A stretch of 47,846 nucleotides of DNA from Acidobacteriota bacterium (GTDB lineage Bacteria > Acidobacteriota > Thermoanaerobaculia > Thermoanaerobaculales > Sulfomarinibacteraceae). Of the stretch, positions 18,122 through 26,357 are shown one piece after another. The stretch's first letter is position 1. Each line of letters opens with the position of its first letter. The position numbers were made by a program, and so were the translations under genes. The DNA is taken from contig JAADFK010000190.1 in the NCBI GenBank assembly GCA_013152925.1, forward strand, positions 1 to 47,846, in the 5' to 3' direction. The notes under the pieces are model-generated. The model was not told where the DNA came from. It saw only the letters and a list, made by a program, of their open reading frames with translations, and ran no database searches.

Positions 18122-19603
18122 TCAGAACGCAGCTCCCGCGAGGCCCAGCAGCTCCTTGATGCCCTCGTCACCCCAGCGGATGCCGGCGCCGAGGGTATAG
18201 GACTGGCGTTCCGAGAAAGCCGGGTCGTCCCAGCCGGCCGACAGGAAGATGTTCTGGGTCACGAAGAAGCGTCCCTGGAGGCGGAGATGGGGCGCGTTTT
18301 TCTCCGGCCGATCCCAGTCGTAGGCCTCCAGGATCAGCTGTGCGGGGTGTGAGGCGAGGTTGAAGCCCTGGTCGATGCCAATGCCACCCTGGCCCTCGAA
18401 GACGCCGGCCCGCACGATCGTCTTCGGGAAGAGCCGGTAGCCGATCTGGAGGTTGAACGTGAAACGATCATCCGTCTTGATGGTCTGCCGGGTAAAGCTC
18501 GCCTCGTTGCCGTCGGGGTAGAAGTAGGTGACGTCCTCCGTGGTGACCCGCCGTCTGCCGTAGGGCGCATGGACTCCCTCGACCCGGAAGAAACGCCGGG
18601 TTCCGGTCTCCCAGATGTCCACGCCGAAGACGCCCCGGCTCTCGCCGACGCGGCCCAGGGATTCGCCGCTGAAGCCCAGGTCGAGCCGGAACCTCTTCAT
18701 CTTGAGCCGGTCCTCGATGGTGTGCACCCCGTCCTTGATGGAGGTCAGCGTGTCGTTGAGGTTGTCCACCGTGGTCTCGTCATTGACCAGCTTGCCGATG
18801 GAGCCCTCCCCCTTGGCGATCTTGGTCGTGATGGCGTTGAGGTTGTCGGCCGAGGTCCTCAGGCGTCCCGAGAGATCGCGGATGTTGGCCAGGGAGGCGT
18901 GAAGGTCGCCCCGATCCTCGTTGACCACCCCCTGCAACGAGTCGGCCAGCCGGTTCATCTTCTCGGCGATACGGGGCAGCTCCACCTTGAGGGTGGTGGA
19001 GAAGTCCTTGAAGTTCTCCATGGTGGCGTTGACGTTCCCCTGGTTCTGCTGAATCAACACCTTGAGGGTGGCGGTCAGCTCGTCGATGTTGTCGACGATC
19101 TCGGTCAGCTTCTCGGCGCCCACCTGGCCGCCGATGGACTCGCGGAGCGCCAGCGTGACCTGCTTGACGTCTGCACCGATATCCGTCGCCACCTTGAGCA
19201 CGTCGTCGAAGCTCGGCGGTGAGGTGCCGTGGAGCACGGTACCCGGTGGCAGGAGGGGCGCGTTGGGATCGCCCGGCACGACCTCGACGAACTTGTCCCC
19301 CAGCATGCCCAGGCTGGAGACACGGACGGAAGCGCCCCGGTGGAGCTCGACGCTGGGATCGAGCGAGAGGGTCAGCAGGGCCTGCCCACCGGCCAGCTCC
19401 ACGTCCTTGACCTTGCCGACGCGAACGCCGGCGATCCGAACGTCGGCCTTCCGGTCGATGCCGGAAACCGTTTGGAATTCCGCCCTGACCGTCAGACGAT
19501 CGCCACGTTCACCGATGGGGATATCCTCGATCTTGAGGATGAAAATGCCGAGGACGATCAGTCCCATCAGCACGAAGAGCCCGATTTTTGCGGCAGGCGT
19601 CAT
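18122..19603 (-). CDS. mlaD: MCE-domain lipid transport protein MlaD with C-terminal barrel-like extension
   Basis: Protein of 493 residues; Escherichia coli MlaD has under 190. A signal-anchor helix is at about 6-24 and an MCE domain at about 38-115 (VSGIDRKADVRIAGVRVGKV). A long, mostly helical, Asn/Leu-rich stretch runs from about 145 to 303 and suits a coiled tunnel or stalk. Residues about 304-493 alternate polar and hydrophobic residues with turns, as in RFTFNLQIGYRLFP, FFVTQNIFLSAGWDDP and SYTLGAGIRWGDE, which resembles an outer-membrane beta-barrel. The inner-membrane anchor plus barrel could span the periplasm. MlaD with a fused barrel has been reported in Veillonella. Start overlaps the mlaF stop (ATGA). 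Confidence 0.88.
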   Translation of the reverse strand: MTPAAKIGLFVLMGLIVLGIFILKIEDIPIGERGDRLTVRAEFQTVSGIDRKADVRIAGVRVGKVKDVELAGGQALLTLSLDPSVELHRGASVRVSSLGMLGDKFVEVVPGDPNAPLLPPGTVLHGTSPPSFDDVLKVATDIGADVKQVTLALRESIGGQVGAEKLTEIVDNIDELTATLKVLIQQNQGNVNATMENFKDFSTTLKVELPRIAEKMNRLADSLQGVVNEDRGDLHASLANIRDLSGRLRTSADNLNAITTKIAKGEGSIGKLVNDETTVDNLNDTLTSIKDGVHTIEDRLKMKRFRLDLGFSGESLGRVGESRGVFGVDIWETGTRRFFRVEGVHAPYGRRRVTTEDVTYFYPDGNEASFTRQTIKTDDRFTFNLQIGYRLFPKTIVRAGVFEGQGGIGIDQGFNLASHPAQLILEAYDWDRPEKNAPHLRLQGRFFVTQNIFLSAGWDDPAFSERQSYTLGAGIRWGDEGIKELLGLAGAAF

Positions 19604-20367
19604 GTCACAACCTCCTCACCGGCCGGAACCTCCCCCTTGAGGAAGGCCTGAACGTAGGGGTCCGGATCGTTCCGGAAGGCCTCCGGATCTCCCTGGGCGA
19701 TGATGACACCGTCCTTGATCATCGCGAGGCGATCGGCGATCCGGAAGGCCAGACCCATGTCGTGGGTGATGGTCACGGCCGTCACCTTCATTTCGTGCCG
19801 CATGTGATTGATGACGTTGGCGATGGCGGCGGTGTTGATGGGATCGAGGCCGGTGGTCGGCTCGTCGAAGAGGAGGATCTCGGGCTCCAGCGCGATGGCC
19901 CGGGCAAACCCCACACGCCGCCGCATCCCACCGGAGAGCTCGGCGGGGAACCGGTCTTCGATCCCCTCCAGGCGCACCAGGGAGAGACAGCGCCGAACCT
20001 GCCCGGCGATCCCGCGCTCATCGAGGCCGGAGTGCCGCCGCAAGGGAAAGGCGATGTTCTCGAAGACCGACATGGAATCGAAGAGGGCGCCCTCCTGGAA
20101 GCTCATGCCGAAGCGTTTCCTCAGGCCGATGGCCACCGTCGGCTCGGCCACAGTGATGTCGACGCCGTCGACCACCACGTGGCCCTCGTCAGGGTGCAGC
20201 AAACCGATCAGGTGCTTGAGAAAAACGCTCTTGCCGGCGCCGGACCCCCCCAGCACCACCAGGGACTCTCCGGGAAAGATCTCGAGGTCGATCCCACGGA
20301 GAACGGCCTTGCCCCCGAAGGCCTTCGTGAGGCCGATGATGCTGATGATGGGGGATCCTTGCGGCAT
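19600..20367 (-). CDS. mlaF: Phospholipid ABC transporter ATPase MlaF
   Basis: ABC ATPase of 255 residues powering MlaE. Walker A GGSGAGKS, a Q-loop in GMSFQEGALF, the signature LSGGM, Walker B ILLFDEP and the His switch in TITHDM are all present. FQEGALFDS is typical of the MlaF/Mce branch of ABC proteins. ATG at 20367 is chosen; a GTG three bases earlier is in frame but leaves too little room for the GAGG upstream. It sits seven bases after the mlaE stop and overlaps the mlaD start by four bases. Confidence 0.95.
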   Translation of the reverse strand: MPQGSPIISIIGLTKAFGGKAVLRGIDLEIFPGESLVVLGGSGAGKSVFLKHLIGLLHPDEGHVVVDGVDITVAEPTVAIGLRKRFGMSFQEGALFDSMSVFENIAFPLRRHSGLDERGIAGQVRRCLSLVRLEGIEDRFPAELSGGMRRRVGFARAIALEPEILLFDEPTTGLDPINTAAIANVINHMRHEMKVTAVTITHDMGLAFRIADRLAMIKDGVIIAQGDPEAFRNDPDPYVQAFLKGEVPAGEEVVT

Positions 20368-20374
20368 CACGGCC

Positions 20375-21181
20375 TCAGAACAGGATCTTCGTCAGGAAGA
20401 AGTCGGAAAGGAGGATCGAGAGGGAGGCCATCACCACCGCGGCGGTTGTCGAACGGCCGACCCCCTCGGCGCCGCCGGTTGTGTAGAAGCCCTTGGCGCA
20501 CCCGGTTCCGGCCAGAATCATGCCGAAGAACGCAGCCTTGATCAGGCCCGAGGTCAGGTCGTTGACCTCCAGGTACTGGAACGTGCTGTGCCAGTACTGG
20601 ACGGGATTGGCGTGGAAGAGCCCCACGGAAACGAACCAGCCGCCGAGCACGCCGACGCCGTCGGCCACCAGGGTCAGGATTGGCAGCATCAGGATGGACG
20701 CCCCCACGCGCGGCACCACCAGGTACTGCACCGGTTCCACCGCCATGGCGTAGAGAGCGTCGATCTGCTCCGTCACCCGCATGGTCCCCAGCTCGGCGGC
20801 GATGGCCGATCCCACGCGGCCGGCAACGATCAGTCCCGTCAGCACCGGCGCCAGCTCCCGGGTCAGGGAGAGGGCGACCACCGAGCCCACATACCCCTCG
20901 GCGTGAAAGCGCTCGAAGCCGCGGTAGGTCTGGAGGGCCATCACCATCCCCGTAAACATGGCGGTCAGCAGGACGACCGGCATGGAATCGTAGCCCACCC
21001 GCACCATCTGGCGCAGCCATTCCGCAAAATCGAAGGGGCGCCGGAGGGTCCACAGGAAAGCCTGGGTCAGGACGTAGAAGAAGCGGCCCAACTCCTCGAG
21101 CAGCTCCACCGAGGACCGGCCGATGCTGTCGAGCCAGCGGAAAACCAGACCCGGGTCCCGGCTCTCTGTGGCCGCTACCAT
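20375..21181 (-). CDS. mlaE: Phospholipid ABC transporter permease MlaE
   Basis: Inner-membrane permease of 268 residues with the MlaE-family pattern: an amphipathic N-terminal helix and about five membrane segments. The conserved core runs from LTRELAPVLTGLIVAGRVG to EQIDALYAMAVEP, and the end (VMASLSILLSDFFLTKILF) is typical. It forms the lipid-transport channel with MlaF and MlaD. The start overlaps the dnaB stop by seven bases. No mlaA, mlaB or mlaC gene is adjacent. Confidence 0.94.
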   Translation of the reverse strand: MVAATESRDPGLVFRWLDSIGRSSVELLEELGRFFYVLTQAFLWTLRRPFDFAEWLRQMVRVGYDSMPVVLLTAMFTGMVMALQTYRGFERFHAEGYVGSVVALSLTRELAPVLTGLIVAGRVGSAIAAELGTMRVTEQIDALYAMAVEPVQYLVVPRVGASILMLPILTLVADGVGVLGGWFVSVGLFHANPVQYWHSTFQYLEVNDLTSGLIKAAFFGMILAGTGCAKGFYTTGGAEGVGRSTTAAVVMASLSILLSDFFLTKILF

Positions 21182-22560
21182 TGTTCCTCGGTCTCCTCGC
21201 GGGAAAGCTCGGCGTTCTCGAAACGGGTGATCTCGTGCTGGAAGACCAGCTTGATCTCGCCGATGGGACCGTTCCGCTGCTTGGCGATGATGAGCTGGGC
21301 GAGTCGATCGTCTTCCACGCTTTGATCATATACCGAAGGTCTGACGATGAACAGGACCACGTCGGCGTCCTGCTCGATGCTGCCGGACTCGCGCAGATCG
21401 CTCAGCTGAGGGCGGTGGTCACCACCACGGCGATCGGGCTGCCGGGAGAGCTGGGAGAGCACCAGCATCGGAACGTCCAGCTCCTTGGCCGTCGCCTTGA
21501 GGGCCCGCGAAATGGCCGAAACCTCCTCGTTCCGGCTGTTGAACCGCCCCCCGCCGGACATCAGCTGCAGGTAGTCCACCAGCACCAGGTCCAGGCCGTG
21601 CTCCTGCTTGAGGCGGCGGGCCTTGGCGGAAAGCTCCAGCACGGTCATCGCCGGCGTGTCATCGATCCAGATCTGGGCGTCTTCCAGGGACTGGGCCGCC
21701 AGGGTCAGCTTGGGCCAGTCCGAACGCATCAGGTAGCCCGAGTTGATTCGCTTCTGATCGACCCGTGCCACCGACGAGAGCATCCGCCGTACCAGCTGCT
21801 CGGCGGACATCTCCAGGGAAAACACCGCCACCCGCTTGCCGTTCCTGAGCGCCGCGTGGGTGCAGACGTTGACGCCGAGGGATGTCTTGCCCATGGAGGG
21901 CCGCGCCGCCAGGATGATCAGGTCCTTGGGCTGAAGGCCCAGGGTCATCTCGTCCAGCCGCGTGAACCCCGTTTCGATACCGGTGACGCCCGAGCGGCGC
22001 TCACCGGCCGCCTCCAGCATCTCCACCTCGTGCCGCGCCAGCTTGCGCACGTGGACCAGGCCACCAGCCAGGGTGTCTTCGGCGATGCGGAACACGTCCC
22101 GCTGGGCGGTTTCCACGGCCTCGCGTGCCTCGCCCTGATCGAGCGTACAGGTGGTCAGGATGCTCTGGGCTGCCCGGATCAGCCGCCGCTTGACCGCCTT
22201 GTCGTGCACGATCTCCGCGTAGTGGGCGACGTTGGCCACGTCTGGCACCGTGTCCACCAGGGACGACAGATAGGATGCCCCTCCAACCCGTTCCAGGAGC
22301 CCATCTTCACGGAGATGGTTGGTCAGGGTCAGAAGATCCGCCGCCTGTCCCCGTTCGTGCAGGCCAATACAGCCCTCGAAGATCAGCTGATGGGACTCCA
22401 GGTAAAACTCCTCGGGCCGGAGCTTGTCCAGAACCTGGAGAAGGGCAGCCGGGTCGAGCAACACCGCTCCCAGGACGGCCCGCTCGGCTTCCGGCTCGTG
22501 GGGAAAGCGAAGGGCGGCATCCTGGGACATCGGTGCAGAGGTGGCGATCTCGGCGCTCAT
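21175..22560 (-). CDS. dnaB: Replicative DNA helicase DnaB
   Basis: Hexameric replicative helicase of 461 residues, the usual length. The N-terminal helical domain (PHEPEAERAVLGAVLLDP) is followed by the RecA-like motor with Walker A ARPSMGKTS (K225), Walker B LVLVDYLQLM, and DLRESGSIEQDAD near the end, a standard DnaB motif. No intein is present. It is the first gene of an operon with mlaEFD and radA. A -10-like hexamer nine bases before the ATG suggests transcription starts at or near the start codon. Confidence 0.97.
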   Translation of the reverse strand: MSAEIATSAPMSQDAALRFPHEPEAERAVLGAVLLDPAALLQVLDKLRPEEFYLESHQLIFEGCIGLHERGQAADLLTLTNHLREDGLLERVGGASYLSSLVDTVPDVANVAHYAEIVHDKAVKRRLIRAAQSILTTCTLDQGEAREAVETAQRDVFRIAEDTLAGGLVHVRKLARHEVEMLEAAGERRSGVTGIETGFTRLDEMTLGLQPKDLIILAARPSMGKTSLGVNVCTHAALRNGKRVAVFSLEMSAEQLVRRMLSSVARVDQKRINSGYLMRSDWPKLTLAAQSLEDAQIWIDDTPAMTVLELSAKARRLKQEHGLDLVLVDYLQLMSGGGRFNSRNEEVSAISRALKATAKELDVPMLVLSQLSRQPDRRGGDHRPQLSDLRESGSIEQDADVVLFIVRPSVYDQSVEDDRLAQLIIAKQRNGPIGEIKLVFQHEITRFENAELSREETEEQW

Positions 22561-22569
22561 GGGCCACCC

Positions 22570-22598
22570 ATCCTATCCCAAATCGCCTCCGGCCGGAA
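22570..22598 (-). promoter_or_regulatory. Putative promoter of dnaB-mlaEFD-radA
   Basis: On the minus strand TTCCGG (22598-22593), a 17-base spacer and TAGGAT (22575-22570) stand nine bases before the dnaB ATG. The -35 match is poor. If real, the mRNA would be leaderless or have only a base or two of leader; no Shine-Dalgarno sequence is seen before this ATG. Confidence 0.4.
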
Positions 22599-22737
22599 GC
22601 CGGTATCCGGATCCAGATCACCGGAAGACCCCACACTGTCCGAATGCCAACACGGCATCGCACGGCTCGCCGTTTGGATACGGGGGCTCTCGTGCCGCAG
22701 TGCGGCTTGACAGCTCCCGGATCAGGACGGATCCTAT

Positions 22738-22765
22738 AAAACAAAACGAACGTTCGGTTTGTTTT
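22738..22765 (+). promoter_or_regulatory. 28-bp palindromic operator upstream of tetR
   Basis: Two 14-base arms meet at GAAC|GTTC (22748-22755) and pair at 13 of 14 positions; only 22746/22757 mismatch. The outer arms are A/T-rich (AAAACAAA / TTTGTTTT) in a GC-rich genome. The site lies 17 bases before the TetR start, next to its AAGGAG ribosome-binding site, and overlaps a TATAAA at 22735-22740. A TetR-type protein binding here would block its own operon. Confidence 0.75.
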
Positions 22766-22781
22766 TGACAAGGAGCGGGCC

Positions 22782-23462
22782 ATGGGACAAACACAACGGG
22801 CCAAGAGCCTGGCAGCAGAAACCAAGATCCTCGACGCCGCCCTTCATCTCTTTTCACGACAGGGGTTTCAAGCAACCTCGGTGCGTGAGATCGCCGAGCT
22901 GGCCGGCGTTTCCGTGGGCAACGTCTACCATCACTTCGGCAACAAGGAGGCGATCTTCCAGCGGCTCATCGACCGTTACTGGGAGGCCCTGCTCGACCCC
23001 GATCTTCCGCTCAACCAGGTCTTCCGGCAGGCACAGTTTCCCGATGATCTCGAGCTGGCGGCCTCGGCCATCGAGCAGATCGTCGATCAGCACCAGGAAG
23101 AGATCCTCCTCATCTACGTGGACGTCATCGAGTTTCGCGGCGAGCACATCCGGACGTTCTACGAAACCATGGCCGACCGTTTCCAGGAGGCCTACGCCGA
23201 TTCCTTTGCCAAGGCCAAGAGGGAAGGTCGGCTGGGAGACATCGACCCCATGGTTGCGGTGATGACGGCCTGCCGTTGGCTGTTCTACTTCTTCACCGTC
23301 GAGAAATGCTTCGGTGTGCCCATGCACCTGGGGAGAGGATCCAAGGAGGTTGTGGATGAGTTCATTCGCATCCTCCGGTACGGCGTACTGCCACGCGACG
23401 ACGGCCACCGTCCACGTGTGGCCACGGACAAGGACGGAACAACGTCTGGGAGGAGAGCATGA
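22782..23462 (+). CDS. TetR/AcrR-family transcriptional regulator
   Basis: Regulator of 226 residues. The N-terminal TetR helix-turn-helix is clear at about 14-60 (ILDAALHLFSRQGF, then VREIAELAGVSVGNVYHHF). The C-terminal ligand-binding part is helical and of unknown specificity. AAGGAG at 22770-22775 gives a well-spaced ribosome-binding site. The stop overlaps the start of the TonB-dependent receptor gene, so regulator and receptor are co-transcribed. The operator just upstream makes autoregulation likely, with a fatty acid or acyl-CoA as a plausible effector given the downstream enzymes; that effector is an inference. Confidence 0.9.
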   Translation: MGQTQRAKSLAAETKILDAALHLFSRQGFQATSVREIAELAGVSVGNVYHHFGNKEAIFQRLIDRYWEALLDPDLPLNQVFRQAQFPDDLELAASAIEQIVDQHQEEILLIYVDVIEFRGEHIRTFYETMADRFQEAYADSFAKAKREGRLGDIDPMVAVMTACRWLFYFFTVEKCFGVPMHLGRGSKEVVDEFIRILRYGVLPRDDGHRPRVATDKDGTTSGRRA

Positions 23463-26260
23463 TGCGAGGAGGGATTTCATTCCAGAAAGCGGTGCGTACC
23501 GTAGCAAACTTGGGAATCGCAGGCCTGGCGGCCGTGATGATCGTCGCCGGAGCCGCTCCGGTGGAGGCGCAGGTCAACACGTGCAGGCTGGAGATCACGA
23601 CCCTGGACGAGAACAGGGTGGGGTTACCGGGAGCGACGATCCGCGTGGTTTCCGTGGACAGCGGGCTCAAGCGCGTGGCGGTGACCGATGCTGCCGGCGT
23701 CGCCACGATCCCGGCGCTTCCACCGGGCACGTACGATGTGCACGTGGAGCTCGAGGGCTTTGCGCCCGTGGACCAGAAGGGGCTCGAGCTCAGGGTTGGC
23801 CAGACCGCGCGCCTGGTCATCAGCCTCCGGCCCACCATGAGCGAGACCATCACGGTCACCGCCAGGGCGCCCCTGGTGGACGTCTACAAGTCCGACACGT
23901 CCACCAACATCGTCCCGGAGCAGATCGAGCAGCTCCCGACGCCGGACCGCGATTTCCAGAAGCTGGCCTTCATCGCCCCGTCGGTTCAGCGCGAGCGGGG
24001 CGGCTACCGGTTCATCAGCGGCGGACCCGTCATCGGCTCCGTCGGCAACGCCAGTCAGTCGACGATCATGGTGGACGGTGTCGACTTTACCGACCAGGCC
24101 CTGGGCCTCGCCAGGACCCGCTTCAGCCAGGACGCCATCCGCGAGTTTCGTGTCATCACCAACCGCTTCGATGCCGAGATCGGCGGTTCGGCAGGCGGCG
24201 CCCTGTCCATCGTGACACGGTCGGGAACCAACGAGCTCCACGGCTCGGCCTTCGGTTTCTTCCGCTCGGATTCCCTGCGCTCCACCGGCGCGCTGGAATC
24301 CGGGAACCAGGACTTCTCCCGGTACCAGGTCGGCTTCACCCTCGGTGGCCCCATCGTCAGGGACCGCACGCACTACTTCCTCTCCTCGGAGTACATCGAC
24401 GAGAGCAACATCACCCTCTTCCGCCCGGGCGGGGCCTTCGCCGACCTGGCCAGGGATTACGATCACCCATTCACCGAGCTCCTCGGCCTGGCCACTCTGG
24501 ATCACCAGGCCACGGCCAGCCAGCTGCTGCGGGCCACGTTCGTTTACGAGAAGCACCGGGAGGACAACTTCCGGGTCGGCGGCGTGTGTGATATCTCCTG
24601 CGGCCAGTCCCTCAACCGGGACAACTGGAACCTGATCTTCAGCCACACGTGGGTCATCTCGGACGACAGGCTCAACGAGCTCCGGGTCCAGGCCGGCAAC
24701 CGGAAGTACGTGGAGCCGTTGAACTCCAACGCAGTTTCCGAATGGTTCTCCTCGGGGACGACGCTCCGTATCGGAGCCAACATCGTCGGCCGCATTCTCG
24801 GCGACGGCGATTACTACGGAATCAACGACACGTACAACTGGCACCTGGCCGGCGCCGGCGGCGCCCACGACCTCAAGATCGGCGGCGGCATCCAGTGGAT
24901 CGACGAGGAGTCCGACATCCCCCTCTACCCCACCGGCCTGTTCGTCTACCTGACGGACGACCGCTCGTTGCCGCTCGTCTACGCGTACGGTACCGGCTCC
25001 GCAGACGTCAACAAGGACACGAGGCTCTACCACGCTTTCGTCCAGGACGAGTGGAGGGTCCGGCCGAACCTGACGCTGACGTTCGGCCTGCGCTACGACT
25101 ACGACTCCAAGGGAAACAACCCCGATTTCACCCATCCTCTGGAACCCGAGAAGCGGCACGCCGACACGAACAACATCCAGCCACGCTTCGGCTTCACCTG
25201 GGATCCCGCCGACAACGGCCGCACCGTGGTCCGCGGTGGCGTCGGCCTGTTCACCGGACGCTACCTCCTGGTGCCGGCCTTCGCCGAGCTCCAGCAGAAC
25301 GGCGTCACGGGGAGGATCCTGCGGTCGAACCTCAACGGTCTCGTCCTGGGCCTGCCGCCCGCCTACTGGCTGGACCCCGACGATCCCCAGAATACCGGCA
25401 TTCCTCTCCCGCCGGACAGCACCCTCCTGGCACCCAGCCTCAAGGCTCCCGAGGCCACCCAGGCGAGCCTCGGTGTGACCCGGCAGCTCGGTGATACCGG
25501 ACTGTACCTCGATCTCGAGGCCATCTATGCCAAGGGCCGGGAGGAGATCATCGTCCGTGACACGAACTTCGGCGGAAACTCGAACCCCGTCAGGCTCAAC
25601 CCCGCCTGGAACCAGATCAACACGTACACCAATGAGGGGCGCTCCAAGTACACGGCATTCATCGCCAGCCTCAACGGATTCATCCCCGGCGGTCACATGA
25701 TCACCGCTTCCGTAACGGTGGCGAGCAAGAAGAACATCTCCGACGACTTCAGCCCGGACTTCCCCTTCGGCTACCCCTCGGACCCGGCGGACATCGACGC
25801 CGAGTACGGACGCAGCCGCAACGACGAGCGCTTCCGCTTCGTTCTGTCCGGTATCTTCCATCTGCCATGGGGCCTGACACTGGCGCCGGTCTACCAGTAC
25901 GGCTCGGGCCAGCCGTGGAACCACCTCCTGGGATATGACTACAACGGCGACGGCAAGAACTCGGACCGGCCCGCCGGCGTGAAGCGGAACGATAAGGACG
26001 GCCCCCGCTACAGCAACCTGAACCTGCGGCTGACCAAGACCTTCCAGGTTGGGGACGGCGAGCTCGAAATCATCATCGAGGCGTTCAACGTCTTCAATAC
26101 CACCAATTACGACGTCAACTCCGTGGATCAATTCGAGTACCTCTCCGGACCCACCCTGGCCAATCCGGATCGCTCCTACGTGCCCAACCCCAATTTCGGG
26201 AAGTACCGGGCGACCCTCGATCCGCGCGAGATCCAGCTGGGGATGAGGTACAGGTTCTAG
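23459..26260 (+). CDS. TonB-dependent outer-membrane receptor, Oar-like, with carboxypeptidase-regulatory-like N-terminus
   Basis: Outer-membrane protein of 933 residues. A signal peptide covers about 1-37 (ends APVEAQ). A carboxypeptidase-regulatory-like beta-sandwich is at about 41-124 (GLPGATIRVVSVDSGLKR, PPGTYDVHVELEGF), then a plug domain (about 125-245, with TIMVDGVDF and SGTNELHGSAFGF) and a long beta-barrel ending in the aromatic LGMRYRF. This layout is typical of acidobacterial and Bacteroidota receptors. The substrate is unknown; the enzyme genes downstream suggest a lipophilic or carboxylic compound. The start overlaps tetR; ATG 23462 is an equally good start. Confidence 0.9.
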   Translation: MMRGGISFQKAVRTVANLGIAGLAAVMIVAGAAPVEAQVNTCRLEITTLDENRVGLPGATIRVVSVDSGLKRVAVTDAAGVATIPALPPGTYDVHVELEGFAPVDQKGLELRVGQTARLVISLRPTMSETITVTARAPLVDVYKSDTSTNIVPEQIEQLPTPDRDFQKLAFIAPSVQRERGGYRFISGGPVIGSVGNASQSTIMVDGVDFTDQALGLARTRFSQDAIREFRVITNRFDAEIGGSAGGALSIVTRSGTNELHGSAFGFFRSDSLRSTGALESGNQDFSRYQVGFTLGGPIVRDRTHYFLSSEYIDESNITLFRPGGAFADLARDYDHPFTELLGLATLDHQATASQLLRATFVYEKHREDNFRVGGVCDISCGQSLNRDNWNLIFSHTWVISDDRLNELRVQAGNRKYVEPLNSNAVSEWFSSGTTLRIGANIVGRILGDGDYYGINDTYNWHLAGAGGAHDLKIGGGIQWIDEESDIPLYPTGLFVYLTDDRSLPLVYAYGTGSADVNKDTRLYHAFVQDEWRVRPNLTLTFGLRYDYDSKGNNPDFTHPLEPEKRHADTNNIQPRFGFTWDPADNGRTVVRGGVGLFTGRYLLVPAFAELQQNGVTGRILRSNLNGLVLGLPPAYWLDPDDPQNTGIPLPPDSTLLAPSLKAPEATQASLGVTRQLGDTGLYLDLEAIYAKGREEIIVRDTNFGGNSNPVRLNPAWNQINTYTNEGRSKYTAFIASLNGFIPGGHMITASVTVASKKNISDDFSPDFPFGYPSDPADIDAEYGRSRNDERFRFVLSGIFHLPWGLTLAPVYQYGSGQPWNHLLGYDYNGDGKNSDRPAGVKRNDKDGPRYSNLNLRLTKTFQVGDGELEIIIEAFNVFNTTNYDVNSVDQFEYLSGPTLANPDRSYVPNPNFGKYRATLDPREIQLGMRYRF

Positions 26261-26357
26261 GCGCCCACGGTGCCACAGAACCCATGGAAGCAGTCAGCGA
26301 AAGGCGAGGAGGGGGGCGGCGCCCCATCTTCCTTTCCAGAAAGAACGAGGAGGTTGC

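Noticed and set aside
18097-18171. A longer start for radA
   Set aside because: It would overlap mlaD by about 50 bases and put 25 unrelated residues before the zinc finger.
23624-26131. An open frame of about 835 codons antisense to the first receptor
   Set aside because: The sense strand has a signal peptide, plug and barrel with a terminal aromatic; the antisense product is low-complexity Val/Gly/Asp/Arg and matches nothing.
26311-26330. Hairpin GGGGC-GGC-GCCCC between the first receptor and the SDR as a terminator
   Set aside because: The stem has only five pairs with a three-base loop and the following stretch is a mixed pyrimidine run, not a T-run.
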